From: JBARDN01 sp963755705
Lineage (GTDB): Bacteria; Desulfobacterota; Binatia; Binatales; Binataceae
Length of the DNA stretch: 64,000 nucleotides
Direction: 5' to 3'
Assembly: GCA_963755705.1 (NCBI GenBank)
Contig: CAVWKW010000001.1
Coordinates: 1,302,001 to 1,366,000, forward strand
Shown: one piece after another, positions 33,323-42,626 of the stretch
Position numbering within the stretch: the stretch's first letter is position 1
Layout: every line of letters starts with the position of its first letter
Notes under the pieces: generated by a model
Database searches by the model: none
The model's input: the letters and a program-made list of their open reading frames with translations, nothing else
Told to the model about the DNA's origin: nothing
Translations under genes and position numbers: made by a program

Positions 33323-34699
33323 ATGATCGAATCCAAAGATGTCGTCGTGATCGGCGCCGGCTTCGCCGGACTGAGTGCCGGCGTGGCGCTGGCCGAACGC
33401 GGCTTTCGCGTCGCGGTGCTTGAGCGCAAGCCCGGGCTCGGCGGACGCGCCTACTCGTTCGAGGATCCCGACACCGGCGACTTCGTCGATAACGGGCAGC
33501 ATGTGCTGATGGGCTGTTACACCGAGGCGCTCGACTTCCTGCGCAAGATTGGCTCGGCCGACAAGCTCGTGTTCCAGCGCGATCTCGAAATCGAGATGCT
33601 GGCCGCGCCCGGACGCAGTGCGTCGCTTCGCACCGCGCGCCTGCCGGGCCCGTTGCACATGAGCGCGGCGCTGATGCGTTACGGACATTTGAGTGTGCGC
33701 GAACGGCTCGCCGTCGTGCGCGGAGGGCTCAAGATGCTCGCGATGCGCCGCCGGGAGCATCCCGCGCTCGAGCAGATGACGGTTGCCGGTCTGATGACAG
33801 CGCTCGGACAGAGCGACAACGCGCGCCGCGCGTTCTGGTATCCGCTTTCGATCGCGACGCTCAACGACGAACCGGAAGTATCCTCGGCGGCGCTGCTGGC
33901 CGAGGTTCTGAAGCGCGCGTTCTTTTCCCGCCGCAGGGATTCCGCGTTCGTCTATTCGCGCGTCGGCCTCTCCGATCTCTACTGCACCGGTGCGCGTGAA
34001 TTTATCGAGCGCGCGGGCGGGGTGGTCGCGACCCATTCGATCGTTGAAGGAATCGAAACCGGCGAGGATGGGACGGCCGTGCACGTGCGCCTGCGCGACG
34101 GACGCCGTCTGGGCGCGGCGAATTTCATTTCCGCCGCGGCGCCGAATAATCTGCTACGGATGCTGCCCGAGGGCGCGGTCGCCGATCCGTTTTTCGCGCG
34201 TCTGGCCCAGCTTGGAACCTCGCCGATAATTTGCGCGCACGTATGGCTCGATCGCGAGGTTACGCGCTCGGCCTTCGTCGGATTTATCGGCACTCCCACT
34301 CAGTGGCTCTTCAACAAGCGCAGAATCTTCGAACGTCACGGCGAACGCCATCCGGGTTACCTGAGCTTCGTGATCAGCGGCGCGCGCAAACTGGTCGATC
34401 AGCCGAACGAAGAAATCCTCGACCTGGTGATGAACGATCTCGCCACAATGATTCCTGCCGCACGCGGCGCGAAAGTCCTGAAAGCGATCGTGCTCAAGGA
34501 AAAGCAGGCGACGATGGCGCCGGAGCCGCGCTCGTATCAATTGCGGCCCAAGGCGAAGACTCCGATCGCGAACCTGTTTCTGGCTGGTGATTGGGTGCAG
34601 ACCGGACTTCCCGCGACGATCGAAAGCGCGGTGATCTCCGGACGCGCGGCTGCCGCGGCGGTGGTCGCGCATGCCGAGGCCGCAGCGGGTAATTCGTGA
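33323..34699 (+). CDS. hpnE: Squalene-associated FAD-dependent oxidoreductase HpnE
   Basis: 458 residues. The N-terminal FAD-binding VVIGAGFAGLSAGVALAERG leads into ERKPGLGGRAYSFEDP, the amine-oxidase/phytoene-desaturase-like signature. NGQHVLMGCYTEAL is a conserved block of HpnE, and LFLAGDWVQTGLPATIESAV closes the flavin site. HpnE reduces hydroxysqualene to squalene. It is 13 bp after hpnD and overlaps hpnA (TGATG). Confidence 0.93.
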   Translation: MIESKDVVVIGAGFAGLSAGVALAERGFRVAVLERKPGLGGRAYSFEDPDTGDFVDNGQHVLMGCYTEALDFLRKIGSADKLVFQRDLEIEMLAAPGRSASLRTARLPGPLHMSAALMRYGHLSVRERLAVVRGGLKMLAMRRREHPALEQMTVAGLMTALGQSDNARRAFWYPLSIATLNDEPEVSSAALLAEVLKRAFFSRRRDSAFVYSRVGLSDLYCTGAREFIERAGGVVATHSIVEGIETGEDGTAVHVRLRDGRRLGAANFISAAAPNNLLRMLPEGAVADPFFARLAQLGTSPIICAHVWLDREVTRSAFVGFIGTPTQWLFNKRRIFERHGERHPGYLSFVISGARKLVDQPNEEILDLVMNDLATMIPAARGAKVLKAIVLKEKQATMAPEPRSYQLRPKAKTPIANLFLAGDWVQTGLPATIESAVISGRAAAAAVVAHAEAAAGNS

Positions 34700-35703
34700 T
34701 GTCGCAGCGGCTCGCTCTGGTTACCGGCGCCAACGGCTTCGTGGGTTGCCACGTGGTACGCGCATTGCTCGCGCGCGGAGATCGGGTGCGCGCCCTGGTG
34801 CGTGAGAAAGCTGATACCGCCGCCTTAGCAGGCCTCGCCGTAGAGCTGGCGCGCGGAGATCTGCGCGATCGCGCAGCAGTCGCGCGCGCGGTTGCGGATT
34901 GCGATGAGGTCTATCACGTCGCCGCCGACTATCGCTTGTGGGTGCTCGATTCGGCTGCGATGTATGCAAGCAACGTTGACGGCACGCGCAACCTGATCGA
35001 AACCGCGCACGCGGCCGGCGCTGAACGAATCGTCTATACCGGCACCGTCGGCACGCTCGGAATTCCGCACGGCGGCGAAGGCACCGAAGACACGCCGGTC
35101 ACGCTTGAGGATATGCCCGGACCGTACAAGCGCTCGAAGTTCATGGCTGAGCAGGTCGCGCTCGAATTGGCACGCGCCGGAGCGCCGGTGGTGATCGTGA
35201 ATCCTTCGACTCCGGTCGGTGCGCTCGATTTGAAACCCACCCCCACCGGCCGCATAATCTGCGATTTCCTTAACCGCCGGATGCCCGCGTACATGGATAC
35301 AGGGCTGAACCTCGTCGATGTCGAAGACTGCGCGCGCGGGCATCTGCTCGCGGCCGAGCGCGGCCGGACGGGCGAGAAATACATTCTTGGCGGCGAAAAC
35401 CTGACGCTGAAACAGATCCTCGAGCATCTGGCGCGGCTGTCCGGGCTGCCTGCGCCGCGTGTTCGGATTCCGTATGCGCTCGCGTTTGGGTTCGCGCTCG
35501 GCGCAGAGGCGGTTTCGCGCTCGCTGACGCATCGCGCGCCGCGCGCGAGCCTGACCGAGGTGCGGATGGCGCGCAAGCGGATGTTCTTTGATTCGGCGAA
35601 GGCGCGCCGCGAGCTCGGTTACGCGCCCGGACCAGTTGATGAGGCGCTTGTGCGCGCGATCGAGTTTTTTCGCAAGACCGGCGCGGTCAGGGATGCCGCG
35701 TAG
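34699..35703 (+). CDS. hpnA: Hopanoid-associated sugar epimerase HpnA
   Basis: 334 residues from the ATG in the hpnE stop. NAD-binding VTGANGFVGCHVVRALLARG, the catalytic YKRSKF pair, and the NPSTPVGALDLKPTPTG block that is typical of HpnA are seen. HpnA is an NAD(P)-dependent extended SDR whose exact substrate is unresolved; it is thought to act on the sugar-like part of the C35 side chain. It sits at the end of the squalene-to-hopanoid block. Confidence 0.92.
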   Translation: MSQRLALVTGANGFVGCHVVRALLARGDRVRALVREKADTAALAGLAVELARGDLRDRAAVARAVADCDEVYHVAADYRLWVLDSAAMYASNVDGTRNLIETAHAAGAERIVYTGTVGTLGIPHGGEGTEDTPVTLEDMPGPYKRSKFMAEQVALELARAGAPVVIVNPSTPVGALDLKPTPTGRIICDFLNRRMPAYMDTGLNLVDVEDCARGHLLAAERGRTGEKYILGGENLTLKQILEHLARLSGLPAPRVRIPYALAFGFALGAEAVSRSLTHRAPRASLTEVRMARKRMFFDSAKARRELGYAPGPVDEALVRAIEFFRKTGAVRDAA

Positions 35704-35712
35704 GGGGGCGCG

Positions 35713-36621
35713 ATGCATCTGCTCGCCGGCACGATCGAGCTGCGCCCGTACGTATTCGTCTTTCTGGCGAGCTTTCTGTTCATCGCGATCGTGAACTTCG
35801 GCGTGCGCACGACAGTTCTGTTCGCAATTCTCACCTACATCGTCGCGCTCGCGTGCGAATGGTCGTCGGTGCATAACGGGTTCCCCTTCGGGCTGTATCA
35901 CTATCTCGACGCGACGCGAGGTCGCGAGCTGTGGATTTTTGGCGTGCCGTTCTTCGACTCGCTGTCGTTCACCTTTCTCGGCTTCGCAAGCTACACGGTC
36001 GCGCTGCTGCTGTGCTCGCCGCTTCATCGCAAAGGTTGGGACCTGCGAATTCTCGACACCTGGAAAATCCGGCGCGCGCCGCGGGTGTGGCTGATGGCCG
36101 CGCTGTTCATGGTGATGATCGATATGATCGTCGATCCGCTGAGCGTGCGCGGCAGCCAATGGTTCCTCGGCAAGATCTTCTGGTACGATCCGCCGGGGCC
36201 GCATTTCGGCGTGCCGATCAGTAATTATCTCGGATGGTATTTTGTCGCGGCGGTCACGATCCCGATTTTCCTGTTGCTTGACGCGACCTTGAACCGCGGC
36301 GCGATCAAACCAACCGGGGTTATCGAGTCGTTACCTTCGCGCGTGCTGCTGGGACCCGCGCTCTACCTGGGAATCGTGGGGTTCGGAATCACGATGCTGT
36401 TCAAGATCGGCGCGGCCAATGTCGCATGGGCGGGGGTATTCATCTACCTGCCGTTCCTGACACTTGCGATGCATATTCTGACGCGCGCGGATTCGTATGG
36501 CGGCGCTGGGGAGATCGAGCGTCATCTCACGGACTTTCCCTATGAGCGTGACCTGCCGGTCTGGAATGATGCGTCACGATCGCTTCCAGAGCGCTCGCCA
36601 GTGAGCGCGTCGCGCGGTTGA
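35713..36621 (+). CDS. CruF-like carotenoid biosynthesis (hydratase) membrane protein
   Basis: 302 residues with seven to eight hydrophobic segments, started 9 bp after hpnA with a GGGGGG ribosome-binding site. The blocks EWSSVHNGFPFGLYHY and DPLSVRGSQWFLG followed by GVPISNYLGW match the carotenoid 1',2'-hydratase CruF/DUF422 family, which adds water to the terminal double bond of acyclic carotenoids. No phytoene synthase or carotenoid cyclase is visible in the window. In a locus that makes squalene, the substrate could be a C30 isoprenoid. That is inference. Its last 95 bp overlap hpnG on the other strand. Confidence 0.78.
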   Translation: MHLLAGTIELRPYVFVFLASFLFIAIVNFGVRTTVLFAILTYIVALACEWSSVHNGFPFGLYHYLDATRGRELWIFGVPFFDSLSFTFLGFASYTVALLLCSPLHRKGWDLRILDTWKIRRAPRVWLMAALFMVMIDMIVDPLSVRGSQWFLGKIFWYDPPGPHFGVPISNYLGWYFVAAVTIPIFLLLDATLNRGAIKPTGVIESLPSRVLLGPALYLGIVGFGITMLFKIGAANVAWAGVFIYLPFLTLAMHILTRADSYGGAGEIERHLTDFPYERDLPVWNDASRSLPERSPVSASRG

Positions 36622-37435
36622 GGCTTTGCATCATCCGGGGCAGGTGTGTAACCACGCCCGGATTGCGCAGCAGGAAATTCGCCGCTCGAAGTGGCCGAAT
36701 GTTGCCGCTCTCGTCGGCCATTTCCGCGCCGACAACCTCGTCATCGACGGAGTCCATCACCGCCCGCACCACGGCAAACCGGACGCCGCGAGCGCGCGCC
36801 TCGAGTGCGAGCGCGGCGGTCTCCATATCGACCGCGATCGCGCCGCTCTCCCGCTGGATCGCACGCTTGTCCGCGCCGGTGCCCAGCACGCGATGAGAAG
36901 TCAGAAGAGCCCCGGTTGAATAGCTGACTCCCGCGGCGTGCAGGCAGCGGCCGAGCTCCCGCAGGATCGCCTCGTCGATAGCCGCGACCTGCTCGGCAGT
37001 GGAGCCCTCGGCGCGACTCGACAGAATTTGATCCGGAACGATCAGATCGCCCGCGTCTAGGCCGTTCGATAACGCGCCGGCGACGCCGGTGCCGAGGACG
37101 AGCTCGGCATCGGGAAAGAGATCGAACGCGCGCCGTGCCGCGATTTCGGTCCGGGCAAACCCGATTCCGGTTGCGACGCCGGCAATTTCAGTCGCGCCGA
37201 GTTGCGCCCGAAATCCGCGCAAGTGGGCGTCGCCGATTGCGCGGCGTGATTCAAGGCGCCGTTTGAACGGCGCCAGCTCTCGCGCGAAAGCGTAAAACAG
37301 AAGGATCAAAGGGGATGTTCCCGTGTCGCGCCGCCGGCTCTTGAGCGGGCCGCCGGATAGAAGCAAAATTGCGCGGTCATGGGCATCGGTAGAGTACCGC
37401 TGAGTTTTCCCCTTCCGGGTCCAATCGGCAAGCAT
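36527..37435 (-). CDS. hpnG: Hopanoid-associated phosphorylase HpnG
   Basis: 302 residues as opened at ATG 37435. The conserved nucleoside-phosphorylase fold only begins around residue 43 (PLILLFYAFARELAPF), so the true start may be a TTG at 37309; the ATG is 2 bp from the divergent hpnK start. GIGFARTEIAARRAF, LGTGVAGALSNGLDAGDLI and the acidic AVDMETAALALEARARG are the phosphorylase signatures. HpnG removes adenine from adenosylhopane, giving a ribosyl or phosphoribosyl hopane. It runs against the operon and is buried between CruF and hpnK, overlapping CruF tail-to-tail. Confidence 0.86.
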   Translation of the reverse strand: MLADWTRKGKTQRYSTDAHDRAILLLSGGPLKSRRRDTGTSPLILLFYAFARELAPFKRRLESRRAIGDAHLRGFRAQLGATEIAGVATGIGFARTEIAARRAFDLFPDAELVLGTGVAGALSNGLDAGDLIVPDQILSSRAEGSTAEQVAAIDEAILRELGRCLHAAGVSYSTGALLTSHRVLGTGADKRAIQRESGAIAVDMETAALALEARARGVRFAVVRAVMDSVDDEVVGAEMADESGNIRPLRAANFLLRNPGVVTHLPRMMQSLNRATRSLASALEAIVTHHSRPAGHAHRESP

Positions 37436-37437
37436 AC

Positions 37438-38292
37438 GTGAAGCAGCTCATCGTCAATGGCGATGACTTTGGTCTGTCCGCCGAGGTCAACGCCGGTATC
37501 GTCAAAGCGCATCGCGAGGGAATCCTTACCAGCACGAGCCTGATGGTGGCGGAACCGGCTAGCGCCGCGGCCGCGGCGCTAGCACGCGAGAATCCGGGCC
37601 TTGACGTCGGCCTGCACGTCGTCGTGTGCCGGGGACGCAGCGTTCTGCCGCCGGACAAACTTGTCGGTGTGGTCGATGCCGCGAGCCGTTTTCCGCAAAA
37701 TCCGGAGTGGGCCGGCATGCGATGGTTTTTCGACCGAAAGGTGCGCGGCAGTCTGGCCGCGGAAATTCGCGCGCAGGTCGAAAAGCATCTCGAACTTGTC
37801 GGACGACTTGATCATATTGACGGCCATCTGAATTTCCACGTGCATCCGGTGATCGCCGATATCGTGGTCGAGCTCGCCTCCGAGTACAAGGTCGGCTCGA
37901 TCCGGCTTCCGCGCGAAAGTGTTCTGAGCACGCTGCGGCTGCGGCGCGATCATGCGCTCCGCAAGCTCTTCGAGGCGGTGATTTTCCGCTCCCTGTCGCG
38001 CCGCACGCGGCGGATGATCCGCGAGCGCGGCATCAAGTCGACCGATTGGCTCTATGGACTTCACCAGAGCGGCCATCTGAGCGAGGACTATATTTTGCGC
38101 GTGATCGAGCGCCTGCCGGGCGGCACAACCGAGCTGTACTTTCATCCGGCGGCCGATATCGGCGGTACGCCGCCCGCAGCCGCCGCGCAGCTCGAGGTCG
38201 AAATCCTGACCAGCCCCACGGTGCGCGCCGCGCTCCAGGCGCATGGCGTGCGCCTGACCACGTTCAGGGAACTTGCTCAGGCTCAGGCTTGA
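37438..38292 (+). CDS. hpnK: HpnK, YdjC/ChbG-like deacetylase
   Basis: 284 residues from GTG 37438. It begins LIVNGDDFGLSAEVNAGI, has HLNFHVHP in the middle, and DWLYGLHQSGHLSEDYIL later: the metal-binding DD and HxxxH pattern of YdjC-family carbohydrate deacetylases and the consensus of HpnK. It is thought to deacetylate an amino-sugar head group on composite hopanoids. No hopanoid glycosyltransferase (HpnB/HpnI) is in the window, so the sugar source must lie elsewhere. It is the last hopanoid gene of the main cluster. Confidence 0.88.
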   Translation: MKQLIVNGDDFGLSAEVNAGIVKAHREGILTSTSLMVAEPASAAAAALARENPGLDVGLHVVVCRGRSVLPPDKLVGVVDAASRFPQNPEWAGMRWFFDRKVRGSLAAEIRAQVEKHLELVGRLDHIDGHLNFHVHPVIADIVVELASEYKVGSIRLPRESVLSTLRLRRDHALRKLFEAVIFRSLSRRTRRMIRERGIKSTDWLYGLHQSGHLSEDYILRVIERLPGGTTELYFHPAADIGGTPPAAAAQLEVEILTSPTVRAALQAHGVRLTTFRELAQAQA

Positions 38293-38424
38293 GTGACGAT
38301 CTCGCAGCGCAGCGGCGCGGTCGTTTCTCTCGCGCGTCGGAAACGTTTGACGTACTGTAAATCAGCGCAAGGGCTTTGACCCGCGCAAGATTCGATTTTT
38401 CCTCGCACAGGAAGGACAACTCCA

Positions 38425-40992
38425 ATGCACGATCAGGAAGGCGCGCCGCGGACTCCGTCAATCCAGGATTATCGGCTGCCGAAAAACGTTACCCCGCGGC
38501 GTTACGACCTCAGGCTCGAACCCGACCTCAAAGCCTTCACCTTCAAGGGCGAGGAGTCGGTAGCGGTTACTGTCAATGAAGCGGCGCGCGCGATCGTGCT
38601 CAACGCGCTCGAGCTCGAGATCGACTCCGCCAGCGCCGAGCGCGGTGGGAAGTCTCTCAAAGCGATGGTCGAGCTTGAACCCTCGCGTGAGCGGGCGCAT
38701 CTACGGTTCGCAGAGGAGCTTGCACCCGGCGAATGGACCCTCAAGATCGTCTTTCGCGGCGTGCTCAATGACAAGCTGCATGGTTTCTATCGCAGCCAGT
38801 ACGTTGACGCGAACGGCCGTTCGCACACCGTCGCGTCAACACAGTTCGAGTCAACCGACGCGCGCCGAGCATTCCCGTGCTGGGACGAACCCGAGCTCAA
38901 GGCGAGTTACAAAATCACACTGATTTTCGATGAGAAGCTGGCCGCGATCTCGAACGGCGGCCAGGAAAGCGAACGCAAGATTGCAGACGGCAAAAAGGAG
39001 ATCGTTTTCAAGGAGACGATCAAGATGTCCACCTACCTGGTGGCGTTTATTGTCGGCGAGTTCGAAGCGACTGCTCCCGTCAACGCCGGCACTCCTTTGC
39101 GCGTGGTCCATGTCCCCGGCAAAGCGGGGCTCACGAGCTGGGCGGAGCAGATTGGTGCCTACTCGCTAAAGTATTTCGCCGACTACTACGGGCTCAAGTA
39201 TGCGGGCGACAAGCTCGACCTGATTGCGATTCCCGACTTCGCTTCCGGCGCGATGGAGAACCTGGGCGCGATCACGTTTCGCGAGACCGCTCTGCTCGCC
39301 GACGAGAAGACTGCCTCACGCGCGGAGCTCGAACGCGTGGCCGACGTCGTCTCGCATGAGAACGCGCACATGTGGTTCGGTGATCTGGTCACGATGCGGT
39401 GGTGGAACGGGATTTGGCTGAACGAGGCGTTCGCGACCTTCATGGAGATGCTCGCGGTCAACGCGTGGAAACCCGAATGGAAAAGATGGGACAGCTTTTC
39501 GGTCTCGCGCGCGGCGGCGATGGCGATCGACGGGTTGCGCAGCACGCGCCCGATCGAGTTTCCGGTCTTAAGTCCGGAAGAATGCCGCGCGATGTTCGAT
39601 ATCCTGACGTACGAGAAGGGCGCGGCAGTGTTGCGGATGCTCGAGCAGTATCTGCGGCCGGAGGTATTTCGCGACGGCATACGCCTGTATCTGAAGAAAC
39701 ATCAGTTCGCCAATACCGAGACCAGCGATTTGTGGGACGCGCTCGAAGAAGCGTCCAAAGAACCGGCGCGCAAGATGATGGATTCCTGGATCTTCCAGCC
39801 GGGATTTCCAATTGTCGATGCCTCGTCGGAAAAAGGCGGCAGCGCGATCAAGCTCTCTCAGCGCCGGTTCTATTATCTGCATGAACAGTCGAGCCAACTC
39901 TGGCACGTGCCGGTGATGATCCGCGCGAAGACCGCCAAGGGCGTCGTCACGAAAAAAGTCTTGCTCACCGAACCCGAGACAACTGTAGAGATGGGCGGGA
40001 AAGTCGAGTGGGCGCTGCTCAACGAGGGCGGTCACGGATTTTATCGCGTGCGTTACGCGCCGGAGATGCTTTCCACGCTGACGCGCAACCTTGGCGAGCT
40101 TGCGCCGATCGAGCGCTTCGGCCTGGTCAGCGATACGTGGGCCGCGACGGTTGCGAGGATGGGTCCGCTGAGCGAATTTCTCAAGATGGCGCGGCTATTC
40201 ACCGGCGAGACCGACTTGAACGTGTGGCGCGCGCTGCTCGGCGCGTTCAATTACCTGGACATGATCACATCGGACGCGGATCGTCCCGCTCTTGCGGCCG
40301 CCGTACGCGAGATTGTAAGTCCGGCCGCGAAGCGTCTGGGATGGGAAGCGAAGGCCGGCGAGACTGAACTTACCCGGCAGCTCCGGGGAGTTCTGATCGG
40401 AGCCCTCGGAACTATCGGCGACGACCGCGATATTCAGCGGCGCGCGGCGGAGGTTTACGCGCGCTTCGAGGATAATCCGGAGGCGGCGGATCGCGATCTC
40501 GCGCCGCCGCTGGTCGCGATCCTCGCTCACGCCGGCGACGCGAAGCGCTACGAGGAGTTTTCGCGCAAGTTCAAATCCGCGCGCACGCCGCAGGAGGAGC
40601 AGCGCTACCTGTTCTCGCTGACAGGCTTTCGCGAGCCGAAGTTGCTTGAACAAACAATGGCAATGTCGCTCGACGGGCAGGTGCGCACCCAGAATGCGCC
40701 CTACCTGATGCACTCGCTGCTGCTGAATCCTGCCTCGCGCTATGACGCGTGGGATTTCATCCGGCGCAACTGGGAAGAGATGGCGAAGAAGTATCCCGAC
40801 AACGCGCTGCCGCGGATGTGCGAGGCGGTCGTTGCCTTGCTCGATCGTGAGGCCGACGTGAAGGCATTCTTTGCAACGCATCGCGTGCGTTTGGGCGCGA
40901 AGATAATCGACCAGCATCTCGAGCGACTGAGCGTCGCGGTAGGTTTCAGAAATCGCGAGGGCGCGAAGCTGGCATCTACATTGAAGGGCTGA
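38425..40992 (+). CDS. M1-family aminopeptidase
   Basis: 855 residues, with AGGAAGGA before the ATG. GAMEN at residue 275 and the zinc-binding HENAH (H311, H315, with E334 in the NEAF block 18 residues later) identify a gluzincin M1 aminopeptidase. The remainder is the C-terminal helical bowl (ERAP1_C-like) of puromycin-sensitive-type enzymes rather than the shorter LTA4-hydrolase type. It trims N-terminal residues from peptides, probably in the cytoplasm as no signal peptide is present. Transcribed alone after hpnK. Confidence 0.92.
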   Translation: MHDQEGAPRTPSIQDYRLPKNVTPRRYDLRLEPDLKAFTFKGEESVAVTVNEAARAIVLNALELEIDSASAERGGKSLKAMVELEPSRERAHLRFAEELAPGEWTLKIVFRGVLNDKLHGFYRSQYVDANGRSHTVASTQFESTDARRAFPCWDEPELKASYKITLIFDEKLAAISNGGQESERKIADGKKEIVFKETIKMSTYLVAFIVGEFEATAPVNAGTPLRVVHVPGKAGLTSWAEQIGAYSLKYFADYYGLKYAGDKLDLIAIPDFASGAMENLGAITFRETALLADEKTASRAELERVADVVSHENAHMWFGDLVTMRWWNGIWLNEAFATFMEMLAVNAWKPEWKRWDSFSVSRAAAMAIDGLRSTRPIEFPVLSPEECRAMFDILTYEKGAAVLRMLEQYLRPEVFRDGIRLYLKKHQFANTETSDLWDALEEASKEPARKMMDSWIFQPGFPIVDASSEKGGSAIKLSQRRFYYLHEQSSQLWHVPVMIRAKTAKGVVTKKVLLTEPETTVEMGGKVEWALLNEGGHGFYRVRYAPEMLSTLTRNLGELAPIERFGLVSDTWAATVARMGPLSEFLKMARLFTGETDLNVWRALLGAFNYLDMITSDADRPALAAAVREIVSPAAKRLGWEAKAGETELTRQLRGVLIGALGTIGDDRDIQRRAAEVYARFEDNPEAADRDLAPPLVAILAHAGDAKRYEEFSRKFKSARTPQEEQRYLFSLTGFREPKLLEQTMAMSLDGQVRTQNAPYLMHSLLLNPASRYDAWDFIRRNWEEMAKKYPDNALPRMCEAVVALLDREADVKAFFATHRVRLGAKIIDQHLERLSVAVGFRNREGAKLASTLKG

Positions 40993-41000
40993 CCATTGCG

Positions 41001-41420
41001 TCAGACGCCGAGAAGTCCTTTGCCGGGGACGTGATTGATCTCCAGCCGGATGCCGTCGGGGTCTTCGAACAGGACCGAGTAGTAGCCAGGCGCCCACGAT
41101 CCTTCTTCCGGCGGATGCACGATCTTAGCGCCGAGAGTTTTCAGGAACTCGTAGGCTTCATCGATATCCTTGCGCTCGCGGGCGCGAAAACATGCGTGAT
41201 GAAGTCCAACGCGGGATTGCTCAAAATGCTCTTTCGAATATTTCGCGTCGGCCTTGTGGATGCCGACGCCGGTGCGGCCGCCGACGCAGTAGAACTGCGA
41301 GTCGGTCTTGCGGACCACGAACTTCAACCCCAAAAACGGCAGCAGCTTTTCGTAAAACGGCACACAAGCCTCGTAGTTGCTGACCGTCAGCATCACATGC
41401 GCCATCCCGTTTACTTCCAT
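41001..41420 (-). CDS. VOC (glyoxalase/bleomycin-resistance) family protein
   Basis: 139 residues. One beta-alpha-beta-beta-beta module runs from MAHVMLTVSNYEACVPFYEKL to the second module LHHACFRARERKDIDEAYEFL and ends SVLFEDPDGIRLEINHV. The likely metal residues are H8, the His of LHHACF and the Glu of RLEI. VOC proteins include glyoxalases, dioxygenases and isomerases; substrate undetermined. It converges with the aminopeptidase (8 bp gap). Confidence 0.8.
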   Translation of the reverse strand: MEVNGMAHVMLTVSNYEACVPFYEKLLPFLGLKFVVRKTDSQFYCVGGRTGVGIHKADAKYSKEHFEQSRVGLHHACFRARERKDIDEAYEFLKTLGAKIVHPPEEGSWAPGYYSVLFEDPDGIRLEINHVPGKGLLGV

Positions 41421-41472
41421 TGCGCGCGACTCCTGTGATTTTCAAGTAATCCTTTAAGTTTGCCCGGCGGCT

Positions 41473-42483
41473 TTAGTGAGCGTGCATCCTCCGGCCGTCG
41501 GGCTGCTGATGTCCCAGAATTGGATGCGGACGATAGGGCTTCTCAAGCGCTGATACCTCATCTGCTGTGAGCTTGATATCAACCGCGTCGATCGCTTCCT
41601 TGAGGTGCTTCATCTTGGTGGCGCCGATAATCGGAGCGGTGACGCCCGGCGCATGAAGGATCCACGCGCACGCGATCTGCGAGGGCGTCACTCCGCGTGA
41701 CTTGGCAAGCTTCTCGACCTCACCCAATACCTGGAAGTCGGCTTCGCTGAAATACATCATCTTGGCGAAGTCGTCGGACTTGGCGCGTGCGGTCTCGCCA
41801 CTTTTCTGCGCGTTGCGATTTCCGGCCAGAAAGCCGCGCGCGAGCGGACTCCATGGAATCAGGCCGACGCCCTGATCGATGCACAGCGGATTCATTTCGC
41901 GTTCTTCCTCGCGATAAACCAGGTTGTAATGATTCTGCATCGATACGAAGCGATGCCATCCGTTCTGCGCTTGCAGATTTAGCGCCTTCTGGAATTGCCA
42001 CGCCGCCATCGAGCTGGCGCCCAGGTAGCGGACCTTGCCCGCACGCACCAGGGAGTCGAGCGCCTCGAGGGTTTCTTCGAGCGGGGTGGTGAAATCGTAG
42101 CGATGGATTTGGTACAGATCGATGTAATCCATCTTGAGGCGCTTCAGAGACGCGTCGCATGATTCGAGAATGTGCTTGCGCGACAGTCCGCTGCGGTTCG
42201 GTCCCGGCGCCATCTGCCCATGGACCTTTGTCGCGAGCACGATATCCTCGCGCTTGGCCATCTCACCCAGCCATTTGCCGGTGATCTCTTCGCTTACACC
42301 TACCGAATACACGTTGGCGGTGTCGAAGAAGTTGATTCCAGCTTCCAGCGCCGCGGCGAAATGCTCGCGCGCTTCATCAAGGGTTAGCACCCAATCACGC
42401 CACTGCTTCGAGCCGTAGCTCATGCATCCGAGACAGATGCGGGATACCGTGAGACCGGTTCTGCCGAGTTTTGCGTGCTGCAT
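41473..42483 (-). CDS. Aldo/keto reductase
   Basis: 336 residues, with CTCTCCGGA before the ATG. The AKR tetrad is visible: Asp and Tyr in FFDTANVYSVGVSEEITGKWL, Lys in VLATKVHG and His in LYQIHRYD. The NADPH-binding C-terminal block GVTPSQIACAWILHAPGVTAPIIGATKMKHL is intact. The length and sequence are of the YajO/aryl-diol dehydrogenase-like subgroup. It reduces aldehydes or ketones; substrate unknown. It lies 52 bp upstream of the VOC gene on the same strand and may form an operon with it. Confidence 0.88.
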   Translation of the reverse strand: MQHAKLGRTGLTVSRICLGCMSYGSKQWRDWVLTLDEAREHFAAALEAGINFFDTANVYSVGVSEEITGKWLGEMAKREDIVLATKVHGQMAPGPNRSGLSRKHILESCDASLKRLKMDYIDLYQIHRYDFTTPLEETLEALDSLVRAGKVRYLGASSMAAWQFQKALNLQAQNGWHRFVSMQNHYNLVYREEEREMNPLCIDQGVGLIPWSPLARGFLAGNRNAQKSGETARAKSDDFAKMMYFSEADFQVLGEVEKLAKSRGVTPSQIACAWILHAPGVTAPIIGATKMKHLKEAIDAVDIKLTADEVSALEKPYRPHPILGHQQPDGRRMHAH

Positions 42484-42626
42484 GATTCCACATCCGGAGA
42501 GAATTCTCTCTTCCGCCTTTCAGATTGAATTTGATCGAGGGTCCAAAGCCCAAAGTCCAGCGCGTGGGGCTGATTGTCAATAGAAGGCGGGACTTCCGCG
42601 GGAGGATGCGACAATCAAAAATAGCG

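Noticed and set aside
38347..38381. TTGACG and TTGACC as -35 boxes before the M1 aminopeptidase gene.
   Set aside because: No -10-like hexamer occurs at 16-18 bp from either, so I did not list a promoter.
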